A DNA stretch of 64,000 bases. Source: G963663315 sp963663315. GTDB lineage: Bacteria; Pseudomonadota; Gammaproteobacteria; Arenicellales; Poriferihabitantaceae. Shown in pieces: positions 50,942 to 59,520 of this stretch (position 1 is the first letter of the stretch; every line of letters starts with the position of its first letter). A program made the translations under genes and the position numbers. The stretch lies in contig OY760176.1 of NCBI GenBank assembly GCA_963663315.1, positions 1,612,001 to 1,676,000 on the forward strand. The letters are read 5' to 3'. Under the pieces are notes generated by a model. That model searched no databases. It worked only from the letters and a program-made list of their open reading frames with translations, and was not told the origin of the DNA.

Positions 50942-51412
50942 TCAACTGCGGGTTGAAGTCACCTTGAATTCCCATTTCAAGATACCTGTAGCGGTAGCGT
51001 CATCGAATGATAATGTCCTGGCAACGTCCCGCGCCTGACCTGGCGGAATGCCGACATTGATTCTTTCATCTTCCTGACCGATAACGCGACAGCTTTCCGG
51101 CTCATCGCTGACACAATCCAGCATGGTAATGCTGATGACCAGCTCTCTGAGCGAATGAGTCTGATTGGCATTGAACAATCTTGCATTGAATCGATAACCC
51201 CCGGCATAAGTCGGCGTCAGTATCGGGTTTTCGACCTGAATATCCTGATTGGCTATTTTCCCCCGGTTGAATTGAGCCATTTCCGTGGTGGTCAGAACCG
51301 TAACCCCGGCGCCGATGACCATAGCGCCGAGAACGCTGAAGGCGGTTTTAGGGAAATATCGGGACATATAAAACAGCGAGGCCACGATGACTAACAGTAA
51401 AATCCATTGCAT
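50942..51412 (-). CDS. Membrane protein of unknown function
   Basis: The 156-residue product has two N-terminal helices (QWILLLVIVASLFYMSRYFP; AFSVLGAMVIGAGVTVLTT) and a ~110-residue extramembrane domain (YRFNARLFNANQTHSLRELV; ISITMLDCVSDEPESCRVIG; INVGIPPGQARDVARTLSFD; LKWEFKVTST). The domain has the beta-rich look of FxLyD or immunoglobulin-like folds and two cysteines. Not identified further. It lies upstream of nadD on the same strand. Confidence 0.68.
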   Translation of the reverse strand: MQWILLLVIVASLFYMSRYFPKTAFSVLGAMVIGAGVTVLTTTEMAQFNRGKIANQDIQVENPILTPTYAGGYRFNARLFNANQTHSLRELVISITMLDCVSDEPESCRVIGQEDERINVGIPPGQARDVARTLSFDDATATGILKWEFKVTSTRS

Positions 51413-51559
51413 GACATATACCGGACAGGTTGTTACCGTAAATTATACATTCAAAAGGCAGTACCGGAAAAATACCGTGGCCTGATTCCCGAGTATGTCA
51501 AGGATTACGTATCATTGAACCAGTTCTCGATGTAGAGATCGTGTAGTCAAGCCCACTTG

Positions 51560-51642
51560 ATTCACTGTTTATCGTTTATATTTAGTGAATGGATACCATA
51601 TTTACGGCTCTATTCACTTGGTTTTTATAATATATAGTGAAT
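51560..51642 (+). promoter_or_regulatory. Two ATTCACT-N17-AGTGAAT operators over the Fic promoter
   Basis: Identical inverted-repeat sites occur at 51560-51590 and 51612-51642, each with a 17-bp spacer, with their starts 52 bp apart (about five helical turns). The second ends 16 bp before the Fic ATG and contains a TATAAT at 51626-51631; another TATAAT lies at 51647-51652. The arrangement suggests a dimeric repressor binding cooperatively, perhaps the Fic protein itself through its C-terminal domain. Binding is inferred. Confidence 0.7.
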
Positions 51643-51658
51643 AGCGTATAATAACGAT

Positions 51659-52531
51659 ATGCCGACCTCACAACCAATAAGAGACCGTATCCAAACCCTG
51701 AAACGAGAGTACGACACCTTGCGTCAGGGTCGGGAATCGTTGCTGTCGATGATTGATGAAGTGGAGATGGCCGAGAGCGTGTACAACTCGAACGCAATCG
51801 AGAATTCAACCCTCACTCTGGAGGAGACAGAGAGAATTCTGCTGGAGCAGATGCTGTCCCGCAATGTATCTGTGCGGGAAGTCTTCGAGGCGAAAAACCT
51901 GGCCCGCGTCACGGAATACAAGCGCACCAGGGCTAAAGACAGCGAGTTGAACAAAGACCTGATGCTGCTGTTGCACCAGATGCTTATCGGTGGCATTGAT
52001 GACACCATCGCCGGACGATATCGTCAGCAGGGGGAGTATGTGCGGGTGGGCACTCATATCGCACCGGCGCCTGAGCACGTGGAACGCATGATAGATAACA
52101 TTCTCGTCGAATATTCCAGCGACCTCGGTTCCTGGTTCCTCGACAAGATTGCCCGCTTCCACCTGGATTTTGAGACTGTCCATCCCTTTTGCGATGGTAA
52201 CGGCCGCATGGGACGGACTCTCATCAACTTTCAACTCCTGCAACTCGGACTGCCTCGCCTTATCATCCGAAACTCGGAGAAAGAACGATATTATCGGGCA
52301 TTCAGGGACTATGGGAACGGTAAAAAGACCAAGGCTATGGAGGTAATTGTGGCACTGGCTCTGATGGAATCTCTGCACAAGAGACTGAGCTATTTGCAGG
52401 GGGAAGAAATTATCAGATTGTCGGATTACATCAGGCAGCACAGACTTTCGGCCCCCGCCTTCACCAACGCCGCCCGTCGCCAGACCATTCCCGCCTTTCG
52501 CGAGAAGGGAGTGTGGAAGATTGGATCGTAA
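51659..52531 (+). CDS. Fic-domain protein AMPylase with built-in inhibitory motif
   Basis: The 290-residue protein has the inhibitory helix motif (S/T)xxxE(G/N) as S44-N-A-I-E48-N49 and the catalytic loop HPFCDGNGRMGR with His175. This is a class II Fic enzyme, where the N-terminal helix blocks ATP binding. The C-terminal ~60 residues (RLSDYIRQHRLSAPAFTNAA; RRQTIPAFREKGVWKIGS) form a winged-helix-like tail that may bind DNA or substrate. Fic proteins transfer AMP to targets such as gyrase. Two paired operators cover the promoter. Confidence 0.88.
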   Translation: MPTSQPIRDRIQTLKREYDTLRQGRESLLSMIDEVEMAESVYNSNAIENSTLTLEETERILLEQMLSRNVSVREVFEAKNLARVTEYKRTRAKDSELNKDLMLLLHQMLIGGIDDTIAGRYRQQGEYVRVGTHIAPAPEHVERMIDNILVEYSSDLGSWFLDKIARFHLDFETVHPFCDGNGRMGRTLINFQLLQLGLPRLIIRNSEKERYYRAFRDYGNGKKTKAMEVIVALALMESLHKRLSYLQGEEIIRLSDYIRQHRLSAPAFTNAARRQTIPAFREKGVWKIGS

Positions 52532-52587
52532 TTATTATGATACACAGAATAAAAACCCCAGTTCATAAAGTAAACCAGTAAATTTAT

Positions 52588-52749
52588 GCAGACACCGCCA
52601 CGAAACGCCGTATTGACACTGCCCGCGACATTCTCGTCGGCAAGGTGCCCAACCCGAAGAGCCAGGTCGAGCAGATTACCATCGCGCTGATCTACAAATT
52701 CATGGACGATATCGATACCGAACTCGAAGCCGAAACAATGAGAGAGTAA
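52588..52749 (+). pseudogene. Fragment of type I restriction methyltransferase HsdM N-terminus
   Basis: The frame, open from an upstream stop with no start codon, reads DTATKRRIDTARDILVGKVP, NPKSQVEQITIALIYKFMDD then ends at TAA. This matches the N-terminal helices of N6-adenine methylases of type I systems. No SAM domain or specificity gene remains. It lies beside the Fic gene in the same scar zone. Confidence 0.7.
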
Positions 52750-52752
52750 AGT

Positions 52753-52781
52753 CGTAGGGGCAACCCTCTGTGGTTGCCCGG
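52753..52781. repeat. GTAGGGGCAACC...GGTTGCCC hairpin inserted in a duplicated flank
   Basis: An 8-bp stem (GGGCAACC 52758-52765 with GGTTGCCC 52772-52779) starts CGTAGGGGCA, like the hairpin at 26.2 kb. Flanking copies of GAAxCCGAAACA(A/G)TGAGAGAG lie on both sides (about 52728-52749 and 52791-52814), with AGTAAAGTCG following each, so the hairpin entered with a short duplication. Confidence 0.55.
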
Positions 52782-53264
52782 AGTAAAGTCGAAACCGAAA
52801 CAGTGAGAGAGTAAAGTAGGCAGAGTCTGGCTCATCAATACATAAGGGTACAATAGCCGATGTATCCCGGATGTTTACCAGCTTTCCCGCCGCTCCTGCA
52901 AGACTGCCGAGCGCAGTCGCCTTTGGGTTTGCGGGACGTGGCAGGTTCCAAAAATCTGCCGTCAGGGTTTTTTCAGGGCGTTTCAGAAGCCCCTTTTTTT
53001 CCATGTCCAGCAGGCTCTCGGGCAAAGACGCAATATCCTTGACAGGCAACAGGCGCGCAACGGGACGACCATGCTCGGTAATTAACAGTTCTTCACCGGC
53101 CTTGACCTGACGAAGACAGGCGCTGATTGACCTTTTGAGTTCTGATACGGTTGTAGTCGGCATAAAATAACCTGCCTGCTCTTAACAAAAAAACCGGTTT
53201 GAGTTGGAAAATTGCACAACAATGTTATACTTTGTGAAACTGAAAATCCTGAACATAAAAAACG

Positions 53265-53528
53265 ATGGCAAATTCAACGATGGGCGTACGCCTGAATGAG
53301 AATACCCGGCATCGCCTGGAAGCCTTGAGTAAAGCGCGAGATAGAACACCTCACTATCTGATGAAAGCGGCTGTTGAGCGATTTCTGGATGTCGAAGAAG
53401 CGCTGGAATCTGAGCGGCAGTTGGTGAAATCCCGTTGGGAAAAATACGAGTTGACTGGCGAAACGGTTGATCATGAGGACGTAAAAACCTGGGCGGCCAA
53501 TCTCAATGCCGGAACGAAAACTCGTTGA
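53265..53528 (+). CDS. CopG/ParD-like ribbon-helix-helix antitoxin
   Basis: The 87-residue protein starts STMGVRLNENTRHRLEALSK, ARDRTPHYLMKAAVERFLDV, a ribbon-helix-helix DNA-binding fold, followed by a charged toxin-binding helix (ESERQLVKSRWEKYELTGET). It pairs with the downstream ParE/RelE toxin, whose ATG overlaps this stop by one base (TGATG). It lies next to the VapB scar, divergent from it. The promoter region has ACTTTGTGAAACTG but no clear palindrome. Confidence 0.87.
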   Translation: MANSTMGVRLNENTRHRLEALSKARDRTPHYLMKAAVERFLDVEEALESERQLVKSRWEKYELTGETVDHEDVKTWAANLNAGTKTR

Positions 53529-53812
53529 TGACGGTCGTCCGATGGCTACCGGGAGCATTGAATGACTTCAAGCGACTCCATGCGTTTATAGAACCGAATA
53601 GCCCCAAAGCCGCTAAACGCGCCGTTGATACGCTGATAGAAGCGACCGGCACGCTCGTTGAATTCCCGGAAAAAGGCCGACCCTGGGATTTGGAGATGGA
53701 CTATCGCGAGCTGCCGGTACGGTTCGGCGCACGTGGATATGTTGTCCGATACCGTGTCGTTGATGATGACGTCATCATCGTGCGGGTCTGGCATGCCCTC
53801 GAGAATCGTTAA
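53528..53812 (+). CDS. ParE/RelE-family toxin
   Basis: The 94-residue toxin starts MTVVRWLPGALNDFKRLHAF with AVDTLIEATGTLVEFPEKGR and ends ARGYVVRYRVVDDDVIIVRV then WHALENR, the RVWHxR closing pattern of ParE/RelE proteins. ATG 53528 overlaps the antitoxin stop. ParE toxins poison gyrase; RelE toxins cut mRNA; this family often acts as ParE. Intact. Confidence 0.87.
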   Translation: MTVVRWLPGALNDFKRLHAFIEPNSPKAAKRAVDTLIEATGTLVEFPEKGRPWDLEMDYRELPVRFGARGYVVRYRVVDDDVIIVRVWHALENR

Positions 53813-53866
53813 AGATGTTATGATACGCAACTCATAACCTGACCAGAGATTTCGCCGGCGACCGAT

Positions 53867-54166
53867 ATGCCATTCGAAAACATAGACATTGAAGACGCCA
53901 AGGCGCTGATCGACAGCCAGGATCCGATTATTGTTGATATTCGGGATACCGCATCCTGGTCATTGGGGCATATTGAGAACGCCATCCACATCGACAACAC
54001 CAACGTTCAGTCCTTTATCGAAGGTGCAGATAAAACCCGGCCGCTTATTGTCTGTTGCTATCACGGTAACATGAGCAAGGGCGCGGCGGATTATTTCGGC
54101 AACCAGGGATTCGGGCAAAGCTACAGTCTGAATGGCGGCTACTCCGAATGGGCCAAACAGGAATGA
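53867..54166 (+). CDS. glpE: Thiosulfate sulfurtransferase GlpE (rhodanese)
   Basis: The 99-residue single-domain rhodanese has the active-site loop CCYHGNMSKGAADYFGNQGF with catalytic cysteine in CYHGN, and DIRDTASWSLGHIENAIHID, matching GlpE. It transfers sulfane sulfur from thiosulfate to cyanide or thiols. Its partner here may be the sulfur chemistry suggested by nearby genes, but glpE is widely conserved. It precedes the MscS gene by 34 bp. Confidence 0.92.
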   Translation: MPFENIDIEDAKALIDSQDPIIVDIRDTASWSLGHIENAIHIDNTNVQSFIEGADKTRPLIVCCYHGNMSKGAADYFGNQGFGQSYSLNGGYSEWAKQE

Positions 54167-54199
54167 TCTCCCGAGACAGGCTGAAATACAGATAGAATA

Positions 54200-55273
54200 A
54201 TGCTTGACCGCTTGTTAAATCTGTTCGGCAGGGATTCGCTGGCTTTGGAAGTGGGCGTAATCCTGGTCGTGACCCTGGCCCTGAGCCTGGCAACCCGGGG
54301 AATCCTGGCGTTTTTGCGGCAGCGCTCTGGTGACATTGAAGCGTCATGGAATGGCGCCTTCCTGAATGCGCTTGCCCCACCCTTGCGATTGATGATCTGG
54401 GTGGTTGGCGTCGGCTTAGCCTGTGAAACCGCAGTATCTGGCCTGGAAACACCGATTGCCAAGGCGATCAATTCGATCAGGGATGTGGGTGCGATTGTCG
54501 CGATCACCTGGTTTCTGGTTCGATTCATCAACCATGCCCAGCAAAACCTGATCCGGAGGAAAACCAGAGAAGGCAGGAAAATTGATGAGTTCGCAGTCAC
54601 CAGTATCGGCAAGTTATTACGCCTGGTGACTTTTATCATTGCGTCTCTGGTGGCATTGCAAACCCTCGGGCTCAGCATTGCGGGGATTTTGACATTCGGT
54701 GGTATCGGCGGAATTGCGATCGGGTTTGCCGCCAGGGACATGCTTGCAAATTTCTTTGGTGGATTGATGCTGTATCTGGACAGCCCTTTTATCGCCGGCG
54801 ACTGGATTCGATCACCTGACAAGGAAATCGAGGGCATAGTGGAAGACATAGGATGGCGGATCACACTGATCCGAACTCTGGAAAGTCGCCCACTATATGT
54901 ACCAAATTCGAGTTTTTCGACGATATCGATTGAGAATATCTCACGAATGAAATACCGGCGCATATCCGAAACCATTGGAATCCGCTACGATGATGCCGTC
55001 TCAATGGATAACATTGTTGCACAGGTAAGAGCTTATCTGGAGGGCCACGACGGTATCGATCAGGATCAATCACTGATGGTCAGCTTTACCACATTTGCTC
55101 CGTCATCACTGGATTTCTTCATTTATTGCTTCACCAAAACGCTAAACGGGAATGAGTATTACAGAATCAAACAGGAAGTCCTGCTCTCTATCCTGAAGAT
55201 TATTGAAGACAACAACGCCGAATGTGCATTCCCTACGACCACACTGCATCTGAAAACCGAAGATCAAACCTGA
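54200..55273 (+). CDS. Small-conductance mechanosensitive channel (MscS family)
   Basis: The 357-residue inner-membrane protein has four or five predicted helices and the pore-lining TM3 segment (IAGILTFGGIGGIAIGFAAR, DMLANFFGGLMLYLDSPF). The cytoplasmic beta domain follows (GDWIRSPDKEIEGIVEDIGW, TLESRPLYVPNSSFSTISIE). This is the YnaI/MscM-like branch. It releases solutes on hypoosmotic shock. C-terminal domain ends CAFPTTTLHLKTED. Confidence 0.93.
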   Translation: MLDRLLNLFGRDSLALEVGVILVVTLALSLATRGILAFLRQRSGDIEASWNGAFLNALAPPLRLMIWVVGVGLACETAVSGLETPIAKAINSIRDVGAIVAITWFLVRFINHAQQNLIRRKTREGRKIDEFAVTSIGKLLRLVTFIIASLVALQTLGLSIAGILTFGGIGGIAIGFAARDMLANFFGGLMLYLDSPFIAGDWIRSPDKEIEGIVEDIGWRITLIRTLESRPLYVPNSSFSTISIENISRMKYRRISETIGIRYDDAVSMDNIVAQVRAYLEGHDGIDQDQSLMVSFTTFAPSSLDFFIYCFTKTLNGNEYYRIKQEVLLSILKIIEDNNAECAFPTTTLHLKTEDQT

Positions 55274-55322
55274 CTGATTTCGACCACCAGATACCGGTTC
55301 ACCAAGATCAGGTATAACCGTC

Positions 55323-56108
55323 ATAGAATTTTTCACCCAGCCTGGGATACTGTTTGCCCTGATCATCGTCGCATTCGTCGCCGGGTTTCTGGACACCCTC
55401 GCAGGCGGGGGAGGATTGCTGGTCATCCCCGCCCTGTTGCTGGTCGGGGTGCCCCCTGTCCAGGCTATCGCCACCAACAAACTGCAGGGTAGCTTTGGAA
55501 CACTGACCGCCGCAGTGACCATGATTTCAAAGCGACAGGTTAAGCCAGGAACCATAAAGAAGCCGTTTATCACCGCGCTGACGGGTGCGGTATTCGGGGC
55601 GATTGCGATACAGGTTATACCTGCTGTATCAATGGATTTCGTAACCCCGGTTGTGTTGCTCCTGATCGCCCTGTATTTCCTGTTTTTCGGCCATTCCGGC
55701 AATCAGTCAAGGCAGCAATCAAGTCCACCCGCGATCAGACACAGTACCTTTGGCAATGTTGTGGCGCCGGGGATAGGATTCTACGATGGCGCCTTTGGCC
55801 CCGGCGCAGGCTCGTTTTATGCTTTGAGTGGTGTCGCTTTGAGAGGTAAAAACCTGGTACAGGCCACCGCCGATGCCAAAGTGCTCAATTTCGCCAGTAA
55901 TCTGGCGGCTCTGGCTACATTCATTGTCAGCGGAAAAGTCGTTTGGCTGGTCGGCGGGGTGATGATTGCGGGCACTGCAGCCGGAGCGTATCTGGGTTCT
56001 CTGGTGGTGTTGAACATCGGCGCCAAAGTGATCAGACCCACTATCGTCATCATGTCGCTGGCGATGTTATGTACCTATATCTGGCAACGCCCTGAATTCG
56101 GCCTTTGA
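55323..56108 (+). CDS. TauE/SafE (TSUP) family membrane permease
   Basis: The ~260-residue protein has the paired TSUP repeats. The N-terminal helix IEFFTQPGILFALIIVAFVA then GFLDTLAGGGGLLVIPALLL contains the typical LAGGGGL motif and lies upstream of the first canonical start (TTG at 55416). The best candidate start is ATA at 55323 (ATA-GAA-TTT, where the family has MEF), so the start is non-standard or mutated. VAPGIGFYDGAFGPGAGSFY is the second repeat motif. Family members export sulfite, sulfoacetate or similar anions; the substrate is unknown. Confidence 0.8.
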   Translation: MEFFTQPGILFALIIVAFVAGFLDTLAGGGGLLVIPALLLVGVPPVQAIATNKLQGSFGTLTAAVTMISKRQVKPGTIKKPFITALTGAVFGAIAIQVIPAVSMDFVTPVVLLLIALYFLFFGHSGNQSRQQSSPPAIRHSTFGNVVAPGIGFYDGAFGPGAGSFYALSGVALRGKNLVQATADAKVLNFASNLAALATFIVSGKVVWLVGGVMIAGTAAGAYLGSLVVLNIGAKVIRPTIVIMSLAMLCTYIWQRPEFGL

Positions 56109-56119
56109 CCCTTGCCGGA

Positions 56120-56195
56120 TCATTGTCTGAGCAAAAACGCTTTCACTTCCGGTAGCACACGTTCCGGCGCCTCAATCAGTATGGACCGGGTTCTA
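56120..56195 (-). pseudogene. Possible C-terminal scrap of an alpha/beta hydrolase
   Basis: The minus strand between the end of pyk and the TSUP gene reads RSILIEAPERVLPEVKAFLL then RQ and a stop, in a frame that overlaps the pyk end. It resembles hydrolase tails (APERVLPEVxAFL). With only about 25 residues the identification is weak. Confidence 0.25.
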
Positions 56196-57614
56196 CCTGA
56201 CTCGTAAAACCCGAATCAAATCGGTACTGCCTGCCTGTCGCGAACTCCCTGCGGTCAGGATCAGCAGATCATTGTTATTGACGTAGCCGAGCTCCTTGGC
56301 GCGATTGATGGCGAAAACAATTTTTTCATCGTCGCTGCCATCACCGTCATAGTGAATTGCCAATACGCCCCAGTTCATGGCAAGACGGCTGACCACCGAT
56401 TTACAGGTGGTAATAGCGAGAATCGGACAATCGGGGCGGTATTTTGAAATCAGGCGGGAAGTGAATCCGGTTTCAGTCAGTGCAATAATGGCAGCCGCAT
56501 CCAGGTGGTTTGCCATCGTAATCGAAGCCTGCGCCACCGCTTCTGTGACCTCGTGTGAAGGATGTGGTTCAATTTGCTGAAGATAGCCGTATTGGCGCAA
56601 CCCCGACTCAGCTTCACGGGCCAGGCTGACCATGGTTCTCACTGCTTCGACAGGACGCCTGCCGACTGCGGTTTCTCCGGACAGCATCACAGCAGAAGTG
56701 CCATCGAAGATGGCATTGGCGACATCGCTGACCTCAGCCCGGGTCGGTCTGGGATTGCGCTCCATCGAATCCAGCATCTGGGTCGCGGTAATCACCGGTT
56801 TGCCCTGGGATACGGTAGCTCGAATAATCTGTTTTTGGATAGTCGGACCTTCACCCATTTCCAGTTCCACACCGAGGTCGCCACGCGCAACCATAATACC
56901 GTTGGCCGCTGCGATGATGCTGTTCATGTTGTCAACACCCTCGCGGTTTTCTATCTTCGCAATGATCGGGATATCTGAACCCCGACTCCTGAGCGCATTA
57001 CGCATGGTCACGACTTCGCTGGCATTTCGAACAAATGACGCAGCGATGTACTGAACATCATTTGCCGCTGCAAACTCGATTTCCAGAGTATCATCGGATG
57101 GAATATCGTTGAATACGGTTTTATTGTCCGGCAGGTTGACGCCCCTGGCGCCCCTGAGTAAACCACCACACTCAACCTTGCACTGGATTTCGTCCCCCTT
57201 GACAGCGGTCACAATCAACTCCATCTGGCCGTCATCAATCAATATGCGGTCACCTGCACCGGTATGCCGGTACAGATTCGGATGGGAAACAGTGACACCG
57301 GTATCATCCCCGATTCCATCCCCTGCATAAATTGAAAATGACTGGTGACGTTCCAGTAGCACGCTGCCGGTATTGAGCTTGCCTGTGCGGATTTCGCGCC
57401 CCCTGGTATCCACCATTACAGCCACCGCAACGTCCATTTCCATCGCCGCCTGACGCACACGCTCAAGCGTCAGGGAGTGGGATTCCACGTTTCCATGGGA
57501 CAAATTCAGACGGGCAACATTCATGCCTGCTTCAATCATGGCTTTTAACGTATCGACGTTATCGCAGGCAGGGCCGATGGTGGCGATGACCTTGGTCTTC
57601 CGCAATTTGTGCAC
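56193..57614 (-). CDS. pyk: Pyruvate kinase
   Basis: The 473-residue glycolytic enzyme converts phosphoenolpyruvate and ADP to pyruvate and ATP. RKTKVIATIGPACDNVDTLK, MNVARLNLSHGNVESHS, IAKIENREGVDNMNSIIAAA, GIMVARGDLGVELEMGEGPT, KPVITATQMLDSM and VMLSGETAVGRRPVEAV are intact. The C-terminal domain has no obvious extra PEP-utiliser domain. Length matches E. coli PykF (470). Confidence 0.96.
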   Translation of the reverse strand: MHKLRKTKVIATIGPACDNVDTLKAMIEAGMNVARLNLSHGNVESHSLTLERVRQAAMEMDVAVAVMVDTRGREIRTGKLNTGSVLLERHQSFSIYAGDGIGDDTGVTVSHPNLYRHTGAGDRILIDDGQMELIVTAVKGDEIQCKVECGGLLRGARGVNLPDNKTVFNDIPSDDTLEIEFAAANDVQYIAASFVRNASEVVTMRNALRSRGSDIPIIAKIENREGVDNMNSIIAAANGIMVARGDLGVELEMGEGPTIQKQIIRATVSQGKPVITATQMLDSMERNPRPTRAEVSDVANAIFDGTSAVMLSGETAVGRRPVEAVRTMVSLAREAESGLRQYGYLQQIEPHPSHEVTEAVAQASITMANHLDAAAIIALTETGFTSRLISKYRPDCPILAITTCKSVVSRLAMNWGVLAIHYDGDGSDDEKIVFAINRAKELGYVNNNDLLILTAGSSRQAGSTDLIRVLRVR

Positions 57615-57728
57615 AGGTTTCAGTGTGTTGTCTCCGGGGATTCCAAAGCCGGATTATAACCCTGGAACCGCGCGTGAAAATTCGTCATATCAATTTCATT
57701 TCAACTGATCCTGTTATATCCTGTGGTG

Positions 57729-58790
57729 ATGGCATCCAGGCAATCCAATATCCGCCTCCGATTCATTCTTCTGTTTCCCTTCGCTGGCTACTTCGTGTTT
57801 GCCTATCCGGTCAGTCGATTGACAGGTTGGTATGATAGCGATATCGAAATAACGGTTTTTCATTCGCTCGCAATCTGGTTATTGGGTCTGGCTGGCATGT
57901 ACTATTCATTCAGCGGGCCAAAAATGATAATTCGCTACCTTGTTGTGCACTGGCTTGGAGTGAGCTTCGTGTTCGCTGTTCTGACATTGACTGCGGAGCC
58001 GGTCAGGATGCTGACTGACCTCGATGACCGGCTTATCGTCCAATCGGTTATCGTCATCGGCGTTGTACTGGTGCTGTTTTCAGTCCTGGTTTCCCACCAC
58101 CTGTCAATCAAAAGACTATGGATCAGAAGCCCGAAAATCAGTCGCAAATATCGCATTGCCCAGATCAGCGATGTCCATATCGGTTCGCGGCAAAGCGGAT
58201 TCATGCAACGCATCGTCAATCGGCTCAATACCCTTGAGCCTGATTTTGTCGTCGTCACCGGTGATTTGATCGACAGCAGTTCGGTTGACTATGAAGCATT
58301 GGAATCCATAGATCAGATCAAGGCCATGACGTTTTTCACGATTGGCAATCATGAACGTTACGCCGACCTGGACAAGATTCTGGATATTGCAAAGCGTCTC
58401 GGCATGTATACATTGCGACAGGATTCGCACAGCGCCGGAGAACTTCTCTTTATTGGCATAGACGATGCAGACCGCAGGGATCAGGTGGATATTCATCTGC
58501 CGCAGATAGCCAACAACCCGGACCAGTTCAGCCTGCTGTTATACCACCGTCCGCACGGTTGGGAAGCGGCGATTGATCATGGCATTGATCTGATGCTTTG
58601 TGGACATACTCACAGCGGGCAGATTTTTCCGTTTAATCTGATCGTCAAACAGCAGTTCAACCACATTAACGGGCTGCATCGAAACCGCCATCACCACCTT
58701 TACGTTTCACCCGGAACCGGTACCTGGGGACCGCTAATGAGACTGGGCTCACTAAATGAAATAACGCTGTTCGAGTTGGTTCCGGAATAG
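57729..58790 (+). CDS. Membrane-linked metallophosphoesterase (YkuE-like)
   Basis: The 353-residue protein has four N-terminal helices (~15-130) then a calcineurin-like phosphatase domain: RIAQISDVHIGSRQSGFMQR, VVVTGDLIDSSSVDYEALES, TIGNHERYADLDKILDIAKR, LYHRPHGWE and LCGHTHSGQIFPF. The CGHTHSGQ and NHE(R)Y features match the YkuE/YaeI group. Substrates may be lipid or nucleotide phosphates. ATG 57729 is used; two GTG codons just before it could also start. Confidence 0.87.
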   Translation: MASRQSNIRLRFILLFPFAGYFVFAYPVSRLTGWYDSDIEITVFHSLAIWLLGLAGMYYSFSGPKMIIRYLVVHWLGVSFVFAVLTLTAEPVRMLTDLDDRLIVQSVIVIGVVLVLFSVLVSHHLSIKRLWIRSPKISRKYRIAQISDVHIGSRQSGFMQRIVNRLNTLEPDFVVVTGDLIDSSSVDYEALESIDQIKAMTFFTIGNHERYADLDKILDIAKRLGMYTLRQDSHSAGELLFIGIDDADRRDQVDIHLPQIANNPDQFSLLLYHRPHGWEAAIDHGIDLMLCGHTHSGQIFPFNLIVKQQFNHINGLHRNRHHHLYVSPGTGTWGPLMRLGSLNEITLFELVPE

Positions 58791-58823
58791 AGGAATCCAA
58801 TCAATCCAAATAAGTGATGAAAA

Positions 58824-59375
58824 CTAAATGGCTTCCTTTTTCAGGTGTTTTTTGATTGCTTCGATTGAAATTCTGACTCCTGTCATGTGGGGATTCACCT
58901 CAAGGGCCCTTTGATAATACTCCAGGGCCAGATCAACTTGCCGTAACTGGGTGTAAATCATGCCCTGACCCGAAAGTGCACCGAAATGGCGAGGCTCAAG
59001 CTTCAGTGTTTCAACCACATCTGCCGTCGAATTCTGTAATTCACCCATCATGTAGTATGCGGTTGCGCGTCGATTCCAGCCTTCGGCAAACCCGGGGTCA
59101 ATGTCAATAATCCTGGAATAGATCTCGACCGCCTGATCAAGTTTCCCACTACGCATTCTTATTTCACCCTGCTGCATCAATACTTCGATATCCTTGTTAT
59201 CAGATTGATACCAGTTATGCCAGATCTGCCGGGTAAGCACAGATGCTTCTGCCGGACTGGTGGCTTCATGCAATAATCTGAAAAGCTCATCAATTTCGGA
59301 GTTGTTCTGATCCGACCAGGATGGAATCGAATTGAATACCAGGATCAGCACTGCCAGTTGAAGTATTCGTCTCAT
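58824..59375 (-). CDS. Secreted TPR-repeat protein
   Basis: The 183-residue protein has a signal peptide (LQLAVLILVFNSIPSWS) and about four tetratricopeptide repeats (EVLMQQGEIRMRSGKLDQAV, GWNRRATAYYMMGELQNSTA, ALSGQGMIYTQLRQVDLALE). TPR proteins act as scaffolds; partner unknown. It lies between a phosphoesterase and the flavoprotein operon and appears to be its own unit. Confidence 0.85.
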   Translation of the reverse strand: MRRILQLAVLILVFNSIPSWSDQNNSEIDELFRLLHEATSPAEASVLTRQIWHNWYQSDNKDIEVLMQQGEIRMRSGKLDQAVEIYSRIIDIDPGFAEGWNRRATAYYMMGELQNSTADVVETLKLEPRHFGALSGQGMIYTQLRQVDLALEYYQRALEVNPHMTGVRISIEAIKKHLKKEAI

Positions 59376-59520
59376 CGTTCTGTCCTCACTTCATGAGTGG
59401 AGCGTATAACAGCCATCAGCTACCCTGATACGCCGTTAGTTACGGGCTATTCTAGCACCTTTAGTGGCTGCCAACCAAACAGGACAAAACCGGGTCAAAG
59501 CCCGGCAGATCGGATCCGGG

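Larger units (their letters stand above)
52426..53163 (-). pseudogene. VapB-type antitoxin fused to a VapC stub and read-through
   Basis: The first ~85 codons encode a Phd/VapB-type antitoxin (MPTTTVSELKRSISACLRQV; GEELLITEHGRPVARLLPVK; TADFWNLPRPANPKA). The frame then runs straight into the first residues of a VapC PIN toxin (IRDTSAIVPLCIDEPDS, with the first catalytic Asp) and soon into meaningless sequence antisense to the HsdM scrap and the end of the Fic gene. The rest of VapC is gone. An antitoxin could still be made from 53163, but the operon is broken. Confidence 0.65.
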
